Of a stretch of 64,000 bases of DNA, positions 43,001 to 55,000 are shown in pieces (position 1 is the stretch's first letter; every line of letters begins with the position of its first letter). Position numbers and translations under genes: made by a program. The stretch lies in the NCBI GenBank assembly GCA_946894095.1, contig OX335653.1:1555001-1619000 (forward strand), in the 5' to 3' direction. The DNA comes from Incurvaria masculella. Its lineage: Eukaryota; Arthropoda; Insecta; Lepidoptera; Incurvariidae. The notes under the pieces are model-generated. The model did not search any database, was not told the origin of the DNA, and saw nothing but the letters and a program-made list of their open reading frames with translations.

Positions 43001-46000
43001 ATTTACTGGATTGTCCTTTTTGAAAGTTCTCCATTCTGGTCCGTGTGAACTTCACAAAATCAAGCAATTCCAAAATTTTATTTTTCATTCCAGTAAGTAT
43101 TTAAACAGGACCAAGACTGCTGTGGAGTAAAATTAAACTAGTTACTAAAATAATTTCCTGTGCCTTCATAGTAAAGTAACCGTCACAGACATAAAAAACT
43201 AAGCCAATGAACTGAGAAAACTAATTTAAAACCTTGTCACTGTCCGATATCCGTGAGGCTGACGCTAGCTTGGGCGTTTTGCGGTATATAATTAGAGGCA
43301 TTTTTATTCCAAACTATCTATAATTTAATACATCTTGGTGGTGTCGCAAACATAATCTTCTAGGATCTATTAATCCAGAGTGGATTGATAAATCGTAGAA
43401 TCTTCAGTATTTTTTTTCTTCTGGCTCTAGAAATGCATTTTCTTTATCATATTAACTAGCTTTCCTATCACTTGGAAGAGAAATGACGCTTCTACGTTGT
43501 TTTAGCAGTCGAATCTTGCTTAGCTGTTATCTGTATAAGCAAAGTCTATCGTAAATTCGAGGCGATCGCTAGCCACGTCTCAGATATTAGGTTTTCACAA
43601 ACTCAACGAAGCTGTTATACCACCAGTACATGACGATGGCAGAAGGCTACAACGGGTACGCACTGTGGAAGCAGCCGGTAGTCGGCGCGTACTCCTCTAT
43701 CTATATCTTCAACGTCACCAACTCCGAGCAGTTCCTCAGCGGCGAGCACGCCAGCCTCAAGGTGGAGGAGGTCGGACCTTTCACATACCTGTGAGTTTTT
43801 TTTAACTTTAGTTTCACGATTACTATCTCATTCATTTTTGTCTCTCGCATTTATGTTTCTTTCATTCACTGTTTCGTTTACCACGGACAAAACGGAGCCG
43901 GCATTAAAATTCGCCTGAAGTATTTTATCCTTAAATCCTTTTAACATTTCGCTACCAGACGAGAATGGCTTGGTTATCATATATGATATCATTGTTTAAA
44001 CCCAAACGAATACGTTATAGGTAGAATCACTGATATAACCTTGATTGACCTTGCTTGATCACTGATCAAGCAAGGTCACATTGAGTTTCTATACCTGTAA
44101 ATATTATAGAATCGGCAATTTTATGAATCGTATCGGTTCTTATATCTCCTTTGTACTACAATAGTTTAATTAATGTATTGTACATTGAAAGTCATAATAA
44201 ATATTTAATTTTTAACATAGGTTAACATAGGAATTTAATATTTATTCATAGTCTCCCAGATGTGGTTGGTCATCAGGGGAGATTTTTTTAAATGACCAAG
44301 CCTCAAGACCTTTATACGGTGAAGAGAGGCCAAAGCCCTGCAGTGGGTGCCGCCCAAAAAAGTCCGCCAAAAAATCAGAAATTAAAAATAATGTTTTACT
44401 TTATTTAGTGTATAAGGCTACAATAATAATAGTACATTGAAATAGAACCAGACATATAAATCAGTTTCTTGCAGCTATCCTTGATTCACGGTAGACTTTA
44501 GAAAGAAAAAACCATTATGTTAATATCTTTGAGGGATTCACTCACAGAGATTTTTTGTTCCATCGACATCACGTTTGAACCATAATTAATTTCACATTGA
44601 AAATGTCGTTTCAATATCTCGCAAATTCATGTCTTCTGGAAAGACGTCACCGCGCGGGCGTCGCACGCGCAGCGTTTTTTGCTCCGCTGTGAGTAACTCA
44701 TTGTGTATGTTATGCGCAAGTTTTTTTTTAATTTTCGTAATGTCATACATCAACAACAGAGTGGTCAGTCTGAGTTCTTACCTAAATTGGCGTTTACAGC
44801 AAACCGATCGGCTGGCGTCTTCAAATGTATGGAGAAATTGAAGAGCGCGCGCAGTGGGCATTTCCGTATCGGAGTTTGATTTGACAGCTTACTCATCGTT
44901 GCCGTAAATACGCTGACGTTCCCGTTTACGCTGACTCTGCGTTTTCATGCAAATCAGAGTGGTCAGTCTGAGTTCTCACCTAAATTGGCGTTTACAGCAA
45001 ACCGATCGACTGGCGTTTTCAAGTGTATGGAGAAATTGAAGAGCTCGCGCAGAGGGCGTTAATCGAACTAACATTTGCGAGTCCGAGCTTGATTTGACAG
45101 CTTACTTAAGGTTACCGTAAATACGCCGACGTTGCCGTTTACGTCGACTCCGCGTTATCATACAAATCGGTTGTCCGGGTTTGACTTTGACAGCTTGAAG
45201 AAGTAAACCATCGAATATCTAGTAAAAACTTCTATGGAGTTTGACATTTTTACGAAACTTCAAAGTTCCGTAAACGCCAGTTTAGGTGACAACTGGGACT
45301 AGCAGCTCAGGTGCAGGGAAGCACCAGCTTTCAATTAAAAAAAAGAATCACCAAAATTGGTTCACCCAGTCGAAAGTTCTGAGGTAACAAACATAAAAAA
45401 AATACAGTCGAATTGAGAACCTCCTTCCTTTTTAGAGGTCGGTTAAAAACAGGACTTGATAGGGTAACGGCTGTCTTAATAGCTGGTGTGGCTGGAATCT
45501 AGATGACGAATAGAGCTATATATTATTCTGTTCGCAGGGAGTCCCGTACGAACAAAAATTTGACGTTGGACTGGGCGAAAGGCGTTCTCCGTTTCATACC
45601 TCACACCGAGCTCACATTTCTGCCCGAGATGTCAATTGGGGACCCCCGGGACTTCAATGTTACGATCCCCAACTTGGCGCTTTTGGTAAGAGTCCAGTGT
45701 GCTACGTCCCGGTTTCACTTGTACTTTATTAATGAAGTTAATCCTGGTTTTCACCAAGTCCTGATTTATTTTAATTGACACTTATGGTGGCCCAACCCGG
45801 CGGGACTAACTCATTCGCGGGTACTGTACAAAACCGTGCTGTTGCGCTCTGGGACCTTCTCTGTTTCAAAGAAAAAGACAGTCCACAAAAAAGATAATGT
45901 GCATAGTGTATGATTTGGTAAGATTTACGAAAATTTTGATTTCAAAACGACTTATAGCTAAAGTAAACCACGACCGCTGTAGTCAAAAATTTAACAAAAA

Positions 46001-49000
46001 CCAAATAGATTATAAATCTTGATTAAATAAGCTATGTCTGATGACTTATCTTTTTAAGATGTTTTTACTTTATTATTGCGTAATAAACCACCAAAGTTAT
46101 TGTATAAAACGCGCGAAAAATTCGAACTTTCGGACCTTATAACTTAGAAACTAAACACAACTTTATAATGCCAACGGTCATCAGACATCTAGTTCGATCA
46201 AATAAAGCTCTTTTGAGCAAAATTTGGGATCTCTGATAAGAAATATGGGCGTGATCTTCTTTCCCCGTTTGTATGGGGAGTTGAGCAGGTTGGGCCACCT
46301 TAATGGGCCTTGATTACTAAATTGCGGATTATCTTGTACTGGTATTGATTGCAAGCTGCTAAGAAAGCCCCTAATATGTGGCGATTATGCTCACGGAATA
46401 TTGAGGAATTACGCTAATCAGCAGTAGGTAAAAAACGTCCAAGTGCGAGTCGGACTCGCACACGAAGGGTTCCGTACAATCGTGCAAGATTTATCACAAA
46501 AAAACCGGCCAAGTGCGAGTCGGACTCGCACACGAAGGGTTCCGTACCATTATAAAACAATTGAACCAAATAAATCACGTTTCTTGCATGGTGGCCCCCT
46601 TAAATTTTTGTAATTTTTTAAATTTACACTTTTGTTATAGCGGCAACATAAATACAAGCTCTGTGAAAATTAAACCTGCCTACCTATTACCATAGAGTAA
46701 ACCTATTACGGTTCATGAGATACAGCTCTGTGACAGAAGGACGGACGGATGGACGGACGGACGGACGGACAGCGGAGGCTTAGTAATAGGGTTCCGTTGG
46801 CACCCTTTGGGTACGGAACCCTAAAAATCATGTTTTTTGTTTTGGGCCCCCCAATTTTTTTTATAATTTTTATTTGACCTATTTGTTGTTATAGCGGCAA
46901 AATAAATACACACTATATGAACATTTCAGCTCCCTATCTATTACGCTTCATGAGATACAGCCCTGTGACAGACGGACGGACGGACGAACGGACAGCGGAG
47001 GCTTAGTAATAGGGTTCCGTTGGCACCCTTTGGGTACGGACCCTAAAAATGCCCTAGACATATAAACATTGAATAAGTGTGTCCGAGGTAATACTTATTC
47101 TGTGGTAATACCATATTGATTACGCTTAGAACCGAAACACCATAGATAAAAGGATTTATTGATTAATTGAAAATTATTTACTACCCTACAAAATAACAAT
47201 TTCCAAAAGAAAATAAAGTACATTAAAAAATATATACTGGGGCGCAAAGATAGGGTTATGCCTCGAAGAGATTTGTTTGTACCGACCTTTGTGTGTTTGA
47301 GAACTCTACTAAACTTGCGAAATCTAAAACTAACACATTTTCTAAGAAACTCGTAAGTTTCGGTTACTTGTCAGACGGAATTTCAATTTACATCTTTCAT
47401 AGATTTTAGGAAACTTGACAGACCATCACCAGATTTCTAGTGAAGACGATTTTTTTTTATATTTACGAATTTAAATATCTGTGTTTACGGCCACTGACAC
47501 CTTCCGGCCAGCTTTACCTTATCGGTAATGAAAATTCCGTCTAAAATATATCCGGTAACTTAATATTTCCCTATGGAACGGAGATTAAACTTTCCAGCGA
47601 CAATATCTGCAATGGCACAAAAGTTCCCATTCCTGATGCAATCAACCCGCTAAACTCGCCATACAAACGGGGAAAGAAGATCACGCCCATATTTCTTGTC
47701 AGAGATCCCAAATTTTGCTCAAAATAACTTTATTTGATCGAACTAGATGTCTGATGACCGTTAGCATTGTAAAATTGTGTTTGGTTTCAAAGTTATAAGG
47801 TCCGCAAGTTCGAATTTTTCGCGCGTTTTATACAATAACTTTGGAGGTGGATTACGCAATGATATAGTAAGAACATCTTAAAAAGATTTGTCATCAGAAA
47901 TAGCTTATTTAATCAAGATTTATAATCGATTTGGTTTTAGTTAGATTTTTTACTACAGCGGTCGTGGTTTACATTTAGCTATAAGTCGTTTTGTAATTAC
48001 AATTTTCGTAAATCTTACCAAATCATACACTATGCACATTGTGTTTTTTGTGGACATGTTGCATCTTCCTCATCACGGAGCCTGTCTTTTTCTTTGAAAC
48101 AGAGAAGGTCCCAGAGCGCAACAGCACGGTTTTGTACCGTCCCCGCGAATGAGTTAGTCCCGCCGGGTTGGGCCACCTTAAGCGCGGCATACAGCGCACG
48201 CCAGGACCTCACAAAGAAACCGCCCGACGATGCCCATGGGCTTTCGGACAACGGCTGCGTAAACCACGCCGGTCGGCCAGGTCCTTCTTCACATCACGTT
48301 TAAAGGACATTAAACAAAGTTGTAGTTTGAGGGAAAAACTTCGGCAGGGAGTCGATCCCATAGTTTACCGACCCTATAGATGAACGATCTAGAGGATCGG
48401 TGGGTTCTCATTTTGGGAATGTCGACAGTGAATGGGTGCATTCTCTGCCTGTTTCGCGTTGTGCGTTGGTAGAGAACTCTCTGCGGTCCCATTCTCAGAC
48501 GACCTCCTCGATGCTGGGCGAGTACCCGTACTGGACGACGGTGGCGTTCAACCTGCTGCTCGCGAACCTGGACACGAAGCCGTTCCTGCACATCACCATC
48601 CAGGACTACATGTGGGGCTTTAGCGACAGGCTGGTGGCGATGGCGCACACCGTGCTGCCGGGCTGGATCAGCACGCCGCAGCTCGGTCTGCTGCTGAAGG
48701 TGATGATTTTGTCTACAACTCGCTCCTGTATCCGACCCTCGAGACATTGTCGAGCTGAATAACAGCAAACCAGCAAAAGTTGGTTCTATAGAAGTCGAAA
48801 GAACGTTCACAAAAACCTATTACAGCTGTAGAGTGGGCGGACTAACTTTGATCCGTCAGACGAACCCGGTTTTTGTATGGTTAGTCAGGTGCTAATCTCG
48901 TACTAAGTTTTGACAGCTGCTCTCTGAATAAGACTTTTAGTGTTTATGATTGGTCATATGAGTGATAAAATTACGTATAAATAAATAGAAAAGGCACCGA

Positions 49001-52000
49001 TATAATGGCATTCAGTGTTGTAGAACAGTTTATAACGATTTTGTATGTAAAGTATTTGATATATTTTATAGTTCTTAGATTTACACCGTCGCTGTACATA
49101 ATGTTTTGACAACTTACGGTTTTCCGGTGTGCAATGCCGTGCTTGACCGACATGTTTCGCCTCCCACGGGGGTCGGCCAAGCACAGCATTGCACACCGGA
49201 AAACCGTAAGTTTTCAAAACATATTTTATAGTATTGTAGAGATAGGAGAGAGTAGTATAGTATTGCATCCCAATATCGTGACATACATGTGACTGAAAAA
49301 CTTAATGGGAACTATTTTGCTCTAAAGTGGCGTTTATTGCATTTATTTACATAGTTACATTCTACTTTAAGTCGGATACACACAGAATCGGCTCATTGTT
49401 CAAAATCAGGTTCCCTAACGGTTCCCAACCCCTACAAAGTGTCATATTTAAATCAAATGTTTTAATCACTTGAGAAAGTTTGATTGTTTGACCGTATGTC
49501 TATGATTGTAATAAAATATGTCAATATCTGTATATTCCATTAAAAAAATCGAATGTGATGGTAAATAAGACATTTTTTTACAATATGTATTCAATATTTT
49601 CCAATCGAAAAGGTAAATTAACAAAACAAAAGCATACAGACGTAGGTTTCGACAATATATTTTAGAATCAAATATTTTTTTTATCTTATTTTTTTTTTAG
49701 AGCATGTAAACAGTTATTGCCCGTAGTATGGGGAATTTAGAGCGTAACTACACTGTATGCCTGCAGCTGTACGAGGAGCCGGAAGAGTTCGTAGAGATGG
49801 AGCTGCGAGAGCCGAACCGTTACAGGATACGCAGCTGGGGTGGCCACGCAGCGCTACCGCAGTGGAAGGACAGCAAGGAGTCCGGGTGCGTTACATTCAC
49901 AGACCTAGCATGCGGCTAGTTAATATGGTAACACTGCTTGTCTACTGCTACCAGGGGCTCGTTCTGGAGCGATAACATTTTAGGGGTGGCAAAATTTGGG
50001 GAATATGAAGAATTCAGCGATCTGATTGTAATTGTATAGCTCGAGTGATTGAAATAGAGACGGTTTTTTGTAAAAAGAAATGGGCACATTGGATAGCCAC
50101 ATGTCATCATTGTCAAAAACTTGCCGCACGAACTCTTTTTAAAATAGTCGTACATTTCCGACCATTCTACTCCAAAAGTTTGGCTTTGGTGCTCCAAGTG
50201 CTTAAGGCTGTTCCGACCCATATAAAGTTGTTTGCACACATAACGCAAAAAGTATTGCACTTTAAGCCACGAATTAATAATAAAAGTTTAATATACTCAT
50301 ATTACTTGCAGCGAAAACAATTTCACAATTTCTGGATTATTGGTTTTGTTACAATGTATTTAAATACGATTTTTATTTAACAACGCCATCTTACGGTGTA
50401 AAACTTCTAATCGGCAATTACAACGAAACCATTAAACCTGAAATTGTGAATATGTTCTCGCTGCAACTACTATGGCTATATTTATTTTTTTTGACGAATT
50501 CGTGCCTTAAAGTGCAATACTTTTTGCTTTCTGTGTAAAAAAAACATTGTATGGGTCGGAACATCCTTAAGAGCTTATTCGAATGCAGCTGCATGAGCTT
50601 TTTGTATTTGCTCTTTCGAAATTTTTCATTCTTGGATACGGTTCCGGAGAGACCGGCAATTAAGATTATAGACCTATGATATTGCGTGTGCAGTCGCCTG
50701 ACACAGATTCATATTTTCCTTCAACCGGAAGACCGTTTCCAGGTATATTTATTTTGTATTTCATACAAAATTTAGTATTATTAAGTTCTTTGTTGCGATG
50801 ATATTTCAGGTCGGTGTGCAACAACCTTAATGGCGCCTACGAGGGGCTGAATTACTCGCCTGGGTTCAACGAGAACACAACATTCAACATGTACAGGTAA
50901 CAATTAATCATCCAAGCGGCAGTGGCGGCTTTTGGGGGTGGCGAGCGGGGCAACCGCCCGGGGCCTCGCTCTTGCAGGGGCCTCACGCACTCGCGCAACA
51001 ACCCTAGTAGAAACATATTAGGCACTATTATGTTTATTTGAATTTCGCGCCGTACGTCTCGCAATATAAAACTAACGTCAACGTCACACCAGTCGCGCTC
51101 TCTTGTTGGTTGTTATCGCGGAAACTGTGACATAATTTCGGGGTTGAAATATAAAAGAAAAGAATGTTAACCGAAGTGTACCCTACTATCGAAGTGGTCC
51201 TGAAAATTATAGCCAAAATACCTGTAAAAGTTGCGTCGAGGTTATAAATATTAAAACATTTCTGCCAAACCTGATATAAAATCAGTTTTCAGGTCTTGCT
51301 AATATTTTAAAGGAAAATGACGTAGCTCTTTCCTTTAAAATATTATGATTTAATTAATTATTTTTGTCTTAGAGAAAGCCGCAAAATCGAACCTTAGTTT
51401 ATCATGATTAATATTAATTTGTAATCCATGCGTTTATTATTATTTGTTTATTTCCAAAAAAACAATTTACTAATATATATTAATTTATTCATAACTTTGC
51501 ATTAAAACTCGCAACGAGTCCGAGTTTGATTTGACACCTTACTCAACGATGCCGTAAATACGTCGACGTTGCCGTTTACGCCGACTCCGCGTTTTCATAC
51601 AAATCGGAAGTCCGAGTTTGACTTTGACAGCTTGAAGAAGTACACAGAATATCTAGTAAAAACTTGTATGAAGTTTGACGTTTTTACGGAACTTCGAAGT
51701 TCCGTAAACGCCACTATAGGTGACAACTGGGACTAGCAGCTCTGATGCTTACGGGCCCACGTTAACGAGTGGCGTCGGCCGCAGGAGGCAGACGTGCCGC
51801 ACGATACCGATGGCGATGGTCGGACGCAACTACACGGACTTCGGCGCCGAGGTGCTGATCTTCGGGCCGCGCGAGGACGCCTTCGACCCGCAGCCGGAGA
51901 ACGACTGCGTCTGCAAGAAGGGCCAGTGCCTGCCCCGCGGCATGTCGGACCTGTCCCCGTGCTACATGGGTGAGCGACAGTTCAGGACTAAACGAGCATT

Positions 52001-55000
52001 AAGGCTGAGATAAATAGTCGTAACCGAAGCTAACACTAACGAAAAGTAGTACTGTGTGACGTCACTTGGCACATTTTGTATGGACGAAATCTCAAAGTAA
52101 AGCAAAGTTACGTCATAAAGTACAACTTTTCGTCAATCTTCATTTCTATTCTATCTACGACTATTTATCTCAGCCTAAGACTGATTTGCTAATTGGGGTA
52201 AGGGCTTTTTCACCTACTGCAGATTAGCGTAATCTCCACGTGTTAAGGATGTTCCGACCCATACAATGTTTTTTTTACACAGAACGCAAAAAGTATTGCA
52301 CTTTAAGGCACGAATTCGTCAAAAATATTAAATATAGCCATAGTAGTTGCAGCGAAAACATATTCACAATTTCAGGTTTAATGATTTCGTTGTAATTGCC
52401 GATTAGAAGTTTTACACCGTTAGATGGCGCTGTTAAATAAAAATCGTAATTAAATAAATTGTAACAAAACCAATAATCCTGAAATTGTGAAATTGTTTTC
52501 GCTGCAAGTAATGTGACTATATTCAACTTTTATGATTAATTCGTGGCTTAAAGTGCAATACTTTTTGCGTTATGTGTGCAAACAACTTTGTATGGGTCGG
52601 AACAGCCTTAAGGGCCTTTCTTAGCAGCTTGCAATCAATACCAGTATAATAGATAATCAGCATTTTACTAAGGCCCTTTCATTGTCGATTAAAATAAATC
52701 AGCACTTGGTGAAAACCAGGCTTAGTGTATCAAAATGCTGCAATATTTTTACCTCACAAAATACAAGAACGGAATTATCTTGCAGTGAAACTAGGTACAT
52801 GTTTTAAAAATGTTAAGGCTTTTCACGCAGCGGGATGAGACATTCTCCGACGTTTCGAGCTGATCGTTCAGCCCGTTGTCAAGTAGGCATCCGCCACGTT
52901 CGTATGCAGCAGACGGAGAATATCTCCTCCCGCCATGTGAAAAGCCGTAACATTTTTCGAACGTGTTTAACGACCGCGTTAATCACAAAAGTATCATAAA
53001 TTAGGTATCTACTTAGTAAGGCTAGTTATCACTAAGGAATAGTACTGGTATCGATTGCGAGATGGTAAGAAGGTGCTAATACCCTCTTAAAATGAGCTGT
53101 CAACTTTTCCGTATGATTTGACTTGCATTAATTTCGCAGGTATGTCATTCGCTATCTCTCGACCCCACTGCCTGCACTGTGACCCGGCCGTATACGACAA
53201 GATCGACGGTCTACGGCCAGACCCCTCGCGCCACGACACCATCATTTCCATCGATCCGGTGAGTCCGGCCTAGGGCTTACTTGGGGTCCATTGATCGGCC
53301 CATGCGCAATGGCTCTTCAATTTCATTTTATTTATTTAAACTTTTTTGGTAGTCAAACTACAATAATGCTGAGATGAATAGTAGTAACGGAAACTAAGGC
53401 GGAGATAAATAGTCGTAACAGAAACTAAGACTAACGGAAAGTAGTACTTTGTGACGTCACTTTGACACATTTTGTATCGACAAAATCTCAAAATAATGCA
53501 AATTGACGTCACAAAGTACTACTTTTCATTATTCTTAGGCTGAGATAAATAGTCGTAACAAAAACTAAGGCTAACAAAAAGTAGTAATTTGTGACGTCAC
53601 TATGACATATTTTGTATGGACCAAATCTCAAAGTAATGCAAATTGACGTCACAAAGTACTACTTTTCATTATTCTTAGGCTGAGATAAATAGTCGTAACA
53701 AAAACGAAGGCTAACAAAAAGTAGTACTTTGTGACGTCACTATGACATATTTTGTATGGACGAAATCTCAAAGTAATGCAAATTGACGTCACAAAGTACT
53801 ACTTTTCGATAGTCTTAGTTTCTGTTACGACTATTTATCTCAGCCTTAGTTTCTGTTTCGACTTTTAATCGCAGCCTAAGACTAACGAAAAGTAGTACTT
53901 TGTGACGTCACTTTGACACATTTTGTATGGACGAAATCTCTAAATAATGCAAATGAACATCACAAAGTACTACTTTTCGTTAGTCTTACTTTCTGTTACG
54001 ACTATTTATCTCATTCGAAGACTAACGAAAAGTAGTACTTTGTGACGTCAATTTGAATTACTCTTAATCTCAGCTTAAGTTGCGTCCACACCTGATAGAT
54101 CCGCGTATTCTATCAACCAGTACAGAAGAAACCGCAAATAAACTTTTATGCTGTTTCTCCGGTTTTTCGTCCACAGTAATGAAATAGATACTTAGATCTA
54201 AATGCTACTGCCAAACAATTCTTGGTCGGCTTCTAGCAAAATCTAGAAAATTACATCACGCATTTAAACTATCGGGGACACCCAACATCGAATGTTCGTT
54301 AAACTAAATTAGGCCCTGAGCCCGTAGTCCTAGTTGTCACCTAAATTGGCGTTTACGCCAAACCGATCGACTGGCGTTTTCAAATGTATAGAGAAATTGA
54401 AGAGCGCGCGCAGTGGGCGTTAAGCGAACTAACATTTGCGAGTCCGAGTTTGAATTGACAGCTTACTCACCGTCGGCGTAAATACGTCGACGTTGCCGTT
54501 TACGCCGATTCCGCGTTTTCATAGAAATCGTAAGTCCGAGTTTGACTTTGAAAGATTGAAGAAGTAAAACCACAGAATAAATGGTAAACATTTGTATGTG
54601 TTTTGACGTTTTTACGTAACTTCCAAGTTCCCTAAACGCCCATTTAGGTGAGAACTCATATAGAACTCACCTTGTTCAGTTCTCGTTGTCGTTGGAATTC
54701 GAGAAGGAGTGAGCGAATTCGTAAGCGAACAGCCTGGCTGGGGCTACCGTCAGTGTATTATCACTAACTACTACATTTGCAATACATTTGTTTGTTTTTT
54801 TTCTCAATTTTTGTGATAGTGTTAAGTATCATACTTTATTTTCTGTTTCTATATTATATAAAGTGTTTATATATTTATATTAATCTATATTTATATTTAT
54901 GTATATATAAGTAGTTGGTATATTGTGTATAATATTTGTTGTAGTAAATTCATTTGTCTCTATAACTGCTACTCGCACTACTGCTCACGATACCCAAAGG

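Noticed and set aside
48310..48810. A 166-codon minus-strand frame
   Set aside because: It joins antisense of exon 5 to the LINE C-terminus. Only the LINE part (48310-48478) has homology; the rest is the shadow of a GC-rich exon.
51034..51216. Short minus-strand frames in intron 7
   Set aside because: No motif, and they lie in ordinary intron sequence.
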